Assembly (NCBI GenBank): GCA_023382975.1
Contig: JAHDXO010000008.1
Span: forward strand, 62,001-126,000
Source: Pirellulaceae bacterium
Lineage (GTDB): Bacteria; Planctomycetota; Planctomycetia; Pirellulales; Pirellulaceae
Direction: 5' to 3'
Length of the DNA stretch: 64,000 nucleotides
A program made the position numbers and the translations under genes. Within the stretch, counting starts at the first letter, position 1, and each line of letters opens with the position of its first letter. Below are positions 56,665 through 64,000 of this stretch, piece after piece. A model generated the notes under the pieces. It had not been told where the DNA came from, searched no databases, and saw only the letters and a program-made list of their open reading frames with translations.

Positions 56665-58137
56665 TTACTTGCCTTCCAGCGCGATTTCCAGGTCGGTGCG
56701 GAGCGAGCGCATGTAGTTGCGCCATTCGAGTTCAAGGGGGGCGCGGTCTTCACCAAAGGTCTCGTCGAACAGGCCCGTCAGGACCGTGGGATTCAGCATG
56801 ACGTGCGGCGGCATTTCACCCAGCCGACGGTAGTAGGCCATCAGCTTGTCGAAGTGCCGTTCCATCAGGAAATGGGTCAGCGCCCACGCTTGGCCGTAGC
56901 CGTGCAGGGTGTGTTCCAGGTTCGCCGCCGTGTCGAAAATCCGGTCGGTGATGGTGAAGTCGATGCCGGCGCGGCTCGGGCCGCGCTCCAACTCGCGGTA
57001 CATGTCCAGCCGCTCTTCGTTGACCGCCCCGATGCCGCTCCATGCAGCATCCTTTGGCGCCTCGAAATACGTCGCCAAGCCTTCGTGCGCCCAGGTGGGG
57101 ATGATGATGTCCCGCGGCAGCAGCCCCGTGTTGCCGGCCATCTGGTGAGCCGCCTCGTGGGTCACGACCGAAATGTCGTTGTTTTCCCGGTCGATCTGCA
57201 CCAGCAGCGCGAGCGTGTCGGCCATGCGGGCCAGATCCTTCAGCGCGAAGACGCGGTCTTTCAACTTGTAGAACGGTCGCTCGCTTTGCTTCAGTTTCGC
57301 ACCCTCGGCCTTGAGCTTCTGCAACTCGTCCGAAATCGTTTGCAGCAGCCGGAAGTCCTCGGTCGTGCCGTGATCGAAGAAGAACACGATGTTGGTCGAA
57401 CTGTCCCAGAATCCCGAGGCGCTTTGCAGCGAGGGGCTGAGCGATTCGGCGAAATGTTGGAAGTCGCGGTGTTCGTTGAACAGTACGACTTTCAACCGTT
57501 CCTGCGGAATCTCCAGGTCGACGCCGCTGGCGTAGAATCGCAGCAAGAAGCTCTCGTACACCTGTTCGAGCAGACGCAGCCGCTCTTGGGCTCGCGACAT
57601 CTTCTGTCCGGGTGGCGGCGTGTCGGGCGTGTCGTGCAGCATGATGAAGTGCGGGCTGGTCTCGATCTTCATCGCCGGATTCCGAACCACCTTGCGCAGC
57701 TCCTGTTCCTGCTGGGTCCAGTCGCCCAGCGGGGCGTTGATACGCTGCTTCAGATCGCGGATGTGGTTGGCTTCGGGATGCTGAGGATCGACCTCCAACG
57801 CCTTAACGACCGCTTGGTAAAACCGGTCGAGCTGCCCGCGGCCGAGCGCCCAGCGAGCCACCTCGATCAATTGATCGGCATTGCCCTGCGCCGCTTGGAA
57901 ACGCCGCGAGAAGACGGCCTCCGTGGTCGGGACGGCATGAATCCGAGTGTCCTGCAAATCGAAATACAGCTTGCCGAACCGCGGGTGCGTGTACGTGACC
58001 GAACCGCCCTGGTTGACGGTCGTCTTGCCTTCCAAGACCACCACCCGCGAGATCCCCGGGACGCGGTACAAGACGATGTCCGCTGTGGCGAAGGTCGGAA
58101 AGAGCCAAACGATGGTCCACAAGGCGAGACGATTCAT
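56665..58137 (-). CDS. DUF1570 family secreted metallopeptidase-like protein
   Basis: This 490-residue protein has a short signal (LALWTIVWLFPTFATA), a first domain of 130 residues with VLYRVPGISRVVVLEGKT, then the DUF1570 core with HEAAHQMAGNTG, an HExxH zinc-binding motif, and WAHEGLATYFE with the third ligand candidate. TPR-like helices lie between (ALEVDPQHPEANHIRDLKQR). The fold suggests a gluzincin-type peptidase of unknown target. It follows the zinc-ribbon/DUF1559 gene by 39 bp on the same strand and is probably co-transcribed with it. Confidence 0.82.
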   Translation of the reverse strand: MNRLALWTIVWLFPTFATADIVLYRVPGISRVVVLEGKTTVNQGGSVTYTHPRFGKLYFDLQDTRIHAVPTTEAVFSRRFQAAQGNADQLIEVARWALGRGQLDRFYQAVVKALEVDPQHPEANHIRDLKQRINAPLGDWTQQEQELRKVVRNPAMKIETSPHFIMLHDTPDTPPPGQKMSRAQERLRLLEQVYESFLLRFYASGVDLEIPQERLKVVLFNEHRDFQHFAESLSPSLQSASGFWDSSTNIVFFFDHGTTEDFRLLQTISDELQKLKAEGAKLKQSERPFYKLKDRVFALKDLARMADTLALLVQIDRENNDISVVTHEAAHQMAGNTGLLPRDIIIPTWAHEGLATYFEAPKDAAWSGIGAVNEERLDMYRELERGPSRAGIDFTITDRIFDTAANLEHTLHGYGQAWALTHFLMERHFDKLMAYYRRLGEMPPHVMLNPTVLTGLFDETFGEDRAPLELEWRNYMRSLRTDLEIALEGK

Positions 58138-58176
58138 GAACGTGCCCTCGATGGAACTTGCCTCTGCGACGTGTCC

Positions 58177-59592
58177 TTATCGACCCAACTCGGCTGTCTC
58201 GACCCACGGGGTAAGGTCGATCGTCTCCCCGCCGCGGATCGTACACAATGCTCGGAAGGCGACCGGATCGATCTCGGCCGAGATGAATCGCACCGATCCG
58301 TCCGCCATCACCGCCAGGGTTCCGGACGACTGGCGGCCGCGCGACCCGAAACCGCTGAGCGAGTCGAAGTACGGCTGCCGCGCGCCGCGAACCGTGCCTC
58401 CGCCGCCGAGCATCCAGGGCGAAGCCAGTTCGCCGCTGCCCAGGATCATCGCGGTGTTGCTGGTCCCGTCGGTGATGTCGCTCGGTCGGGCAACCGCGTC
58501 GTAACCGAAAACCCCGGCCCGCGGATCGCTGCGCGGCAACGAGGCGGCCACCACGGTGCGCCGGTCCTCGACGCCCGACACGCCGACGAAATGCGTCAAG
58601 GCCATGCCTTTGAACGGATAGCCCTCGTAACGGTCTCGCGTGTCCGCGGGATTCAGGAACTCGGGAACGATCTCCCCGGCGAGTTGCAGGTTCGGTTCCT
58701 GCATCCATGGTCGGGAAAAATTGAATTTGTCGTACAAGTCCTGATGGCCCAAGTACGGCAGCAGCCCGCACATCCAGCTATAGTGCGAGGTCGGCATTCC
58801 GGCGGTTCCGACGCGACGCACCCCGGCGCGCGGCGTATCCGGTTCGTCGAACCAGCGGACCAGTCCGGACGCCAACGGCGGCAGATCGCTGCGGGATTGA
58901 GCGGCGGAGGCTTCCGTCACATCCTCCGGATGCCCGCTGCTGTCGGGATTGCTCGCCAGTGTATCCTCGTCCGGTGTCGCGCCCGGCAGAACGTCGGCCG
59001 TCCCGCTTGGCGGCAGCACGGTCAAGGGTTGGCGACCGGCGTCCGACGGCGCCATCGCCGCCGGGGCGTCCGACGTCTCGGCTGGGTCCGCCGCGGCATC
59101 GGCAACTTGACGAGTCAGCGCGGAGAATACGAGATATCCGACGACCCACAACCCAATCAAACCCGCTACGGCCCCGCCAGCAATGGCCAAGTTCCTGACC
59201 AAGGCCGAATTGTCGTGCTCTCGGGTTCGCGGACGGGCGGGCAGGACGTGTTGCGGACGCGGCGCCGGTTGCATCGCGGCGGCAGCACCCAACGGATCGT
59301 CCAGCGGATCCCAAGCCGGCTGCGTCGCGCCGGGGCGCGGCACGTGCAATACGAAACCGCACGCTTTGCAGCGCATGCTCTGGCCCGCAAGGTTCGCGGC
59401 CACCTTGTAGGACCGCCCGCATTGGCAATGGACGAGGATCGCGCTGGTCGCCGCGGCTTGAGCCCGATTCGAAGTTCCCGGCCGTCGGATTTGCAGACCG
59501 CGTCCGCATGACGGGCACGGCACGGTCTTTCCGACGAGATGGTCCTGGGCCATGAACTTCTGGCCGCACTGGCACGAGACAGGAAAAGGCAT
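58177..59592 (-). CDS. Double zinc-ribbon, membrane-anchored DUF1559-type protein
   Basis: This 471-residue protein starts with two zinc ribbons (SCQCGQKF...VPCPSCGRG and VHCQCGRSY...MRCKACGF), an Ala/Pro-rich linker, one transmembrane helix near residues 132-157 (LAIAGGAVAGLIGLWVVGYLVF) and a C-terminal DUF1559-like domain (SWMCGLLPYLGHQDLYDKF, VARPSDITDGTSNTAMILGS, VMADGSVRFISAEID). DUF1559 proteins normally begin with a pilin-like N-methylation segment; here it is replaced by cytoplasmic zinc ribbons. The start ATG 59592 has only a weak ribosome-binding site. DUF1570 lies downstream in the same direction. Confidence 0.82.
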   Translation of the reverse strand: MPFPVSCQCGQKFMAQDHLVGKTVPCPSCGRGLQIRRPGTSNRAQAAATSAILVHCQCGRSYKVAANLAGQSMRCKACGFVLHVPRPGATQPAWDPLDDPLGAAAAMQPAPRPQHVLPARPRTREHDNSALVRNLAIAGGAVAGLIGLWVVGYLVFSALTRQVADAAADPAETSDAPAAMAPSDAGRQPLTVLPPSGTADVLPGATPDEDTLASNPDSSGHPEDVTEASAAQSRSDLPPLASGLVRWFDEPDTPRAGVRRVGTAGMPTSHYSWMCGLLPYLGHQDLYDKFNFSRPWMQEPNLQLAGEIVPEFLNPADTRDRYEGYPFKGMALTHFVGVSGVEDRRTVVAASLPRSDPRAGVFGYDAVARPSDITDGTSNTAMILGSGELASPWMLGGGGTVRGARQPYFDSLSGFGSRGRQSSGTLAVMADGSVRFISAEIDPVAFRALCTIRGGETIDLTPWVETAELGR

Positions 59593-59781
59593 AGCAGACA
59601 GGCCCCTGTCAACAGAGACTCGTATCCCGGTTCCAACCTACTCCAGCATAGCTGGCTAGAATAATTTGTCGACCGGGATAAAACCGCGCAAGATCAGCGC
59701 GCCGCCGATGCGTTGTTGAAAAGCAAGCCCGTTTGTTCCTCGACGTCGGCCTAGTCCACGGAAGGAGTTCCGTTCTGAGGC

Positions 59782-59982
59782 CTATCGAGCCCGATTGGGC
59801 AGAATACGGTCTTCCGTGTGGGCATCGACGGTCCAGGTGGAACCGCGAGGCCACCATTGGGAAACTGCCCGCTCTTGAACCACGGCGAGCGCCAACTCTG
59901 GATCTTCGGCATCGACCAACCAGTCGCCCGCTGCTTGCAGACCAGGAAGCTTCGGAGACTGCACAGAAACCAGAAATCGCAT
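59782..59982 (-). CDS. Small protein of unknown function, 66 residues
   Basis: In the 606-bp gap between the zinc-ribbon gene and the DUF4173 gene a 66-codon frame opens at ATG 59982, eight bases after GGAG. Its product (MRFLVSVQSPKLPGLQAAG and onward, with LALAVVQERAVSQWWPRGSTW) has ordinary protein composition and a repeated tryptophan pattern, unlike the antisense frames. No family is recognised. The bases flanking it (59593-59781 and 59983-60198) hold no other gene; the AT-rich part near 60040-60170 is the likely divergent promoter region. Confidence 0.5.
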   Translation of the reverse strand: MRFLVSVQSPKLPGLQAAGDWLVDAEDPELALAVVQERAVSQWWPRGSTWTVDAHTEDRILPNRAR

Positions 59983-60198
59983 TGCACCGACTCCGTTCGA
60001 AGTAAGCGAACCGGCACAGAAAATGAAATGACGTTAAGCTGTCCAACAGCGAATTTCGACCAAGTTATTCCTTGTCGATCGGTCTTGTCAATCTGCTTTT
60101 CCAAGACTCGGCAAGAAAACATGGAAATTTCACGAAAGAAGCGATAAGATGGCCGCTTCGAAACGAACCCGTGAAACCATATCCGCGGAATATAGATT

Positions 60199-61842
60199 TT
60201 GGAATCGCCCTTATCATCGCCGATTGCGGCCCCCGTCGATGCGATCGTGGTCCCGTCCGACGAGCCGGAGATCCCCGAGACGGAAACCGGCCAAGCGTCG
60301 TCGCCGTTCGAGTGGCGCGAGATCGCAGCGCTGGTGGCGCTCGTCGTCGTCGCGGATCTCACGTTGTACCGGGGGCACGGACCGGCGGGAATTGCGCTCT
60401 TTCTGGTGGTGGCTCCGGTCCTGTTCCTGCTCGGATCGCCGGCACCGACCATCAGCCGGACGTTGTGCTGTATCGCTGGGATGTTGATCGTTCTGGCTGG
60501 GCGTCTGGTCTGGTGCGGGTCGGTTTTGATGTTGCCCATCGGTCTTGCGCTGCTGGTGGCTTTTGCCATGAGCTTGTCCGGGCAGCGGCCTTACGTGCTG
60601 GAGGCATTGGTTTTCGCGTCGCAATCGGTCTGGGCGGGCTACCGGGGGTTGGCAGAATTCGGCCGTTCGCTCCTGCGAGTGCGGACGGGTGTTGCGCGGA
60701 TGACGTGGCTGAGCGTTGTTTTGCCGGCGACGACGGCCCTCGTCTTCAGCACGCTGTTCGTGCTGGCCAATCCGGACTTGATGGAGGCGTTTGGCGAGCA
60801 CATTTCGCGTGGGTTGACTGCGGTGCGCGAGTGGCTGATTCAAGCGGTCCCCGAACCGCTGGAGGTTTTGTTCTGGCTGGCCGTTTTGTGGATCAGCATG
60901 GGTCTGTTGCGTCCGGTCATGGGCGGAAGCGGCTCGGAGGAGAATTTGCGCGGCCGAGCGAAAGTCGACCGTCCGGCCGAACAGCGACCATCGCCGCTCT
61001 ATCCGGCCTTTCGCAACACGTTGATCGTGGTCATTGCCTTGTTCGCCGCGTATCTGGTCTTCGAGTTCAAGACGTTGTGGTTCCGCGTCTTCCCGGACGG
61101 TTTTCACTACTCGGGTTACGCCCACGAGGGAGCGGCTTGGTTGACGGTAGCCTTGGCACTGGCGACCGTCGTGTTGTCGGCCATCTTTCGCGGCGAGGTT
61201 CTGCGCGATCCGCGGCTGCCGAAATTGCAGCGGATGGCATGGCTCTGGTCGGTGGAAAATCTCCTGCTGGCGCTGGCGGTCTACAACCGGTTGTTCATCT
61301 ACATCGGCTTCAACGGAATGACTCGCATGCGGATCATCGGGCTGTTTGGAATCTCGGCCGTCGTCGTCGGTTTCCTGCTGGTGGTTTGGAAGATCGCCCG
61401 CCATCGCGATTTCGTGTGGCTGATCCGGCGACACCTGTGGACGCTGGCGATCGCGATTTATCTTTGGGCCATCACGCCGGTCGATATAATCACCGTGCGT
61501 TACAACGTCCAGCGGATTTTGACGGGCGACCCAGCGCCCAGCGTACAGATCAGCGTCCATCCGATTAGCGCCGAGGGCATTCCTTGGCTACTGCCGCTGC
61601 TGGAATGCGACGACCCGGTGATTCGCGAGGGCGTCCGGGCGATGTTGGCGGAACGTCTGGAACAGGCGGAAAACGCGATCCCGCGGCTCGATCAGCTCGG
61701 TTGGACCGCGTTCCAGATCGCCGATCAGGTCGTCCTGGAACGGCTGCGGCCCAAGAGAGCCGAATGGACTCGTTACGAAGACCACTCGGAGCGCGCGGCC
61801 AGCCTGGCAAAATTCCACGACTACGCCTACCAGTGGTACTGA
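60199..61842 (+). CDS. DUF4173-type polytopic membrane protein
   Basis: This 547-residue protein has about ten hydrophobic helices, for instance EIAALVALVVVADLTLY, LMLPIGLALLVAFAMSL and LWTLAIAIYLWAITP. The signature YSGYAHEGAAWLTVALALA and VDIITVRYNVQRIL place it with DUF4173 proteins, which are of unknown function. The C-terminal 120 residues are soluble and look HEAT-like (IPWLLPLLECDDPVIREG). The start codon is uncertain: TTG 60199 is the only option before the first helix except GTG 60247, and the ribosome-binding site is weak. Confidence 0.75.
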   Translation: MESPLSSPIAAPVDAIVVPSDEPEIPETETGQASSPFEWREIAALVALVVVADLTLYRGHGPAGIALFLVVAPVLFLLGSPAPTISRTLCCIAGMLIVLAGRLVWCGSVLMLPIGLALLVAFAMSLSGQRPYVLEALVFASQSVWAGYRGLAEFGRSLLRVRTGVARMTWLSVVLPATTALVFSTLFVLANPDLMEAFGEHISRGLTAVREWLIQAVPEPLEVLFWLAVLWISMGLLRPVMGGSGSEENLRGRAKVDRPAEQRPSPLYPAFRNTLIVVIALFAAYLVFEFKTLWFRVFPDGFHYSGYAHEGAAWLTVALALATVVLSAIFRGEVLRDPRLPKLQRMAWLWSVENLLLALAVYNRLFIYIGFNGMTRMRIIGLFGISAVVVGFLLVVWKIARHRDFVWLIRRHLWTLAIAIYLWAITPVDIITVRYNVQRILTGDPAPSVQISVHPISAEGIPWLLPLLECDDPVIREGVRAMLAERLEQAENAIPRLDQLGWTAFQIADQVVLERLRPKRAEWTRYEDHSERAASLAKFHDYAYQWY

Positions 61843-61859
61843 TGGCGAACTGCCGGGGC

Positions 61860-61878
61860 CACAGGCTGGCAGCCTGTG
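61860..61878. terminator. Shared palindrome between convergent genes
   Basis: A 19-base palindrome (9-bp arms around one base) fills half of the 36-bp gap between the stops of the DUF4173 gene and the PQQ-propeller gene, touching the latter's stop codon. It probably ends both transcripts. Confidence 0.6.
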
Positions 61879-63141
61879 CTACGGCTGCTTGCTCCAGCGA
61901 TAGACGGCCAAGGCGTTCAGTTCGCGGATGACGATTCGATCGCCGACGACGGCCAGATGGGCCCAGGTAGGCGAATCAGCGATCTTGCGGCTATCGAGAA
62001 CTTGGAATTCCTGGGGATTGGCCTGAATCAGCAGCAGCTCGCCGCGCTCGTCCAATGCGAGAATCCGCTGGCCCTGTCCGACCAGACTCCAGTAGGCCCC
62101 GTATGGCTGGCTGATCCACGTGATCTCGCCATCGGACAACCGGATGCAGGCGGCCCGTTGGTTTCGCATGTGCAGATAGGCGTGGCCGTCGATGACCAGT
62201 GGCGTGGACATGTAGCCCTGCAAGCGGTTGTCCCACGCTTTCTCGGTCTGCCAGTCGCCGCCGCTTTCCGTCAGCCGGATCAACTGGCTTCGTCCTCCAT
62301 AGCTGCTGGTGAAGACGGCGGATTCATGGACGGTTGGCGTCAAGATATTCATCCCGCGAAAAGCCTCGATGTCCTGCGACCAGAGCACCCGGCCGTCTTC
62401 CGGATCGACGCCCGCCAGTTTCTCCCTGGTCTGAACCAAAAGCTGATTTCGGCCTGCCACCTCGGCCAGATACGGGGACGAGAACGCGCTGCCCCACATC
62501 CCGCCCTCGTCCTTCAGAGACTGCCAGACAATCTGTCCGGTACGCTTCTGCAGTTTCACCAGGGATGCGCCGGCTTGAACGTAAAGCGATTCGCCGGAAA
62601 CAAGCGGCGAGCTGACGAAACCGAACGCCGGCAGCGGCGTCTTCAACTGCTCGACGAAATCAACTCGCCAGATTTCCTTTCCGTCCTCCGCATTCAGACA
62701 AACCAACACGTCGCGCATTCCAGCGACGAACAGCCGCCCGTCGTCCAGCGCCGGCGTGGACCGGATCCAACTGCCGTTGGTGGCCGCGAAAAACGGCACG
62801 GACATCGAGCCTTCCCACTTCGCTTCCCAAACCTGTTTTCCGGTGGTCAAGTCAAAGGCCCGCACCACTTCAAACTTCTTGTCCAGCGTCTCCGTGGTGT
62901 AAACCTTGCCCTGACCGACAATCGGACCCGAGTAGCTGGGGCCAAGTTCGACGCGCCACAACTGTTGCAGAGCGTCGCCCCCGATCCGGTCGGGCCAGGT
63001 GTCCGAAGCCACCATGCCGTCGCGCGACGGCCCGCGCCACTGAGGCCACTCGGCCGGAGTATCCTCGGCAAGGGCCGGGACACCGCCAGCGAGCACAAGC
63101 AGCCAGGACATGAATAAGCGGGTAAGCGGTTGTTTCAACAT
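61879..63141 (-). CDS. Secreted PQQ-binding-like beta-propeller protein (second)
   Basis: This 420-residue protein has a signal (LFMSWLLVLAGGVPALA) and the opening AEWPQWRGPSRDG, then propeller blades such as DLTTGKQVWEAKWEG, NAEDGKEIWRVDFVEQ, QKRTGQIVWQSLKDEG and DPEDGRVLWSQDIEAF. It is a distant paralogue of the protein at 47425-48630. ATG 63141 is eight bases after AGAGGA; the longer frame upstream runs into the next gene. A cobalamin-binding-type regulator lies 19 bp upstream on the same strand. Confidence 0.88.
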   Translation of the reverse strand: MLKQPLTRLFMSWLLVLAGGVPALAEDTPAEWPQWRGPSRDGMVASDTWPDRIGGDALQQLWRVELGPSYSGPIVGQGKVYTTETLDKKFEVVRAFDLTTGKQVWEAKWEGSMSVPFFAATNGSWIRSTPALDDGRLFVAGMRDVLVCLNAEDGKEIWRVDFVEQLKTPLPAFGFVSSPLVSGESLYVQAGASLVKLQKRTGQIVWQSLKDEGGMWGSAFSSPYLAEVAGRNQLLVQTREKLAGVDPEDGRVLWSQDIEAFRGMNILTPTVHESAVFTSSYGGRSQLIRLTESGGDWQTEKAWDNRLQGYMSTPLVIDGHAYLHMRNQRAACIRLSDGEITWISQPYGAYWSLVGQGQRILALDERGELLLIQANPQEFQVLDSRKIADSPTWAHLAVVGDRIVIRELNALAVYRWSKQP

Positions 63142-63160
63142 CGGTATCTTCCTCTGTCCC

Positions 63161-64000
63161 TCATTTTTCCGTGGAGTCGTACCTGTGAGAATTCGGATCC
63201 AGACCGCCAGGCCCGAAGTCGCTCGACTTCGGCTGCGGAGGCGACGCATCCGTGTCGCCAGACGTTGCGGGAACCGCGGCCAGAGACCTGGCAAATGTCT
63301 CCAGATGCCGCAGATTGTCGCAGAAGGACGCGTAGTGGATTCGCCGCCGGAGCCTCTCGTGCAGGGCTTGCCCGCCCACGACAAACGCGGTCTCGGGAGG
63401 AGCACTCGCGTACAGTGCCTCGTAGTCCCGGACGAAATCCATCTCGCTTTCGATGTGCGAAACGCTCATCCAAAACAACCGCGGACGATGATGGGCGATC
63501 GCCGCCCGTAGCGTAGCGAACGGCAATCCGACCCCCAGGTTGTGAGTGTTCCATCCGCCGCGGCGCAGGATCAGATCGACCATCGCATTGGGGACGTGGT
63601 AAGGATCGCACTCGGGAGTCCCCCCGATTGCCAGCGCGGCGGTCGGTTCCGGTTCGGGAATGGCTTGTCGAATTTCGTGCAAAATTCGCAGACTGATCTC
63701 GCACGCCCGGCGCTCCTGATAGACGTCCGCGTCTCCACAACTCCACAGATCGCCGATTTCGTTCAGGGACCGAGCCAGCACCTCGTCCAAAATCGCCGCC
63801 AAATCGTGATTGGCAACGAAAAGATCCAGAATTATGCCGCGAGCCTGTTGTTCTTCGCCCGCTACCAGCGCATCACGAAACGCCGGCTGCGCTCGATCCA
63901 ACATCCGCTCGGTCGAACCCGAAGTGACCGGCATCCCGAGCATTTCCGGGCAGGCGACGCGATACTCGCGCTTCTGCAGGAATTCGATGACCGCAGCAAT
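63161..64000 (-). CDS. Cobalamin-binding-domain regulator-like protein, 5' end cut by window edge
   Basis: At least 280 residues are visible; the frame is open to the right edge, where IEFLQKREYRVACPEMLG resembles the helix-turn-helix start of MerR-like B12 regulators. A four-helix cap domain follows (AGEEQQARGIILDLFVANHD, LARSLNEIGDLWSCGDADVY), then a Rossmann-like B12-binding fold (ALAIGGTPECDPYHVPNAM, LILRRGGWNTHNLGVGLPF, RPRLFWMSVSHIE). The usual DxHxxG base-off motif is absent, replaced by DPYHVP. The long tail after residue 240 is low complexity. It could be a light or cobalamin sensor or have lost cobalamin. The PQQ-propeller gene follows 19 bp downstream. Confidence 0.75.
   Translation of the reverse strand: MAAVIEFLQKREYRVACPEMLGMPVTSGSTERMLDRAQPAFRDALVAGEEQQARGIILDLFVANHDLAAILDEVLARSLNEIGDLWSCGDADVYQERRACEISLRILHEIRQAIPEPEPTAALAIGGTPECDPYHVPNAMVDLILRRGGWNTHNLGVGLPFATLRAAIAHHRPRLFWMSVSHIESEMDFVRDYEALYASAPPETAFVVGGQALHERLRRRIHYASFCDNLRHLETFARSLAAVPATSGDTDASPPQPKSSDFGPGGLDPNSHRYDSTEK

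Overview
The window is GC-rich, densely coded bacterial DNA from a planctomycete, most likely of the Pirellulales type. This is inferred from gene families visible in the translations: an N-terminal LEPR-XLL-like motif (LEDRRLL) on a secreted matrixin/dockerin protein, a DUF1559-type C-terminus behind zinc ribbons, a Lpg1974/BBP7-type outer-membrane barrel, DUF1570, several PQQ-type beta-propellers, two Tat-exported Gfo/Idh/MocA oxidoreductases, and a giant FecR/VIT/VWA/TPR protein coupled to an ECF sigma factor. No rRNA, tRNA, CRISPR array or complete insertion sequence was recognised.

Layout. 1-4920 (minus): guaB (cut by the left edge), an ABC-2-type ATPase, lepA and fabI, with fabI-lepA-ABC tightly packed and translationally coupled. 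5359-10939: an NfeD-type membrane protease, then a nitric-oxide/anaerobic stress group (hcp with an upstream FNR-like box, an Rrf2 regulator, a divergent YgbA-type protein, a DUF3365 haem protein and mobB). 11147-19017: a Uma2-type protein with a tandem-repeat coiled tail coupled to a heparinase II/III protein, a small lipoprotein, a Tat-exported split-Soret-like dihaem cytochrome downstream of a second heparinase-like lyase, and an LRR protein. 19328-24516: two Gfo/Idh oxidoreductases bracketing a deoxyhypusine-synthase homologue, then a quinone-oxidoreductase-like gene. 24586-27689: typA and eno. 28059-38157: the 3146-residue envelope protein and its ECF sigma factor.

38219-43783 is the most unusual segment. 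A TIR-nSTAND-FGE protein (38820-42530) lies between a detached C-terminal copy and a full-length copy of an Rpn/YhgA-type nuclease gene. The two copies share a 318-bp direct repeat. Both keep an internal Shine-Dalgarno and ATG that would yield the same 72-residue C-terminal small protein, the arrangement known for intragenic antitoxins of Rpn nucleases. A palindromic repeat with 23-bp arms is inserted in frame in the TIR-nSTAND gene. I read this as a candidate defence or conflict module.

43951-64000: an NHL-repeat protein, a second FabI-like gene behind three tandem copies of a 36-bp repeat (one copy also lies inside the 15251-17290 lyase gene), a secreted HEAT-like protein, a PQQ-propeller protein overlapping aroA, the large LEPR-XLL protein, the barrel protein with a clear terminator, DUF1570, a zinc-ribbon/DUF1559 protein, a small ORF, a DUF4173 membrane protein, a second PQQ-propeller protein, and a cobalamin-binding-like regulator cut by the right edge.
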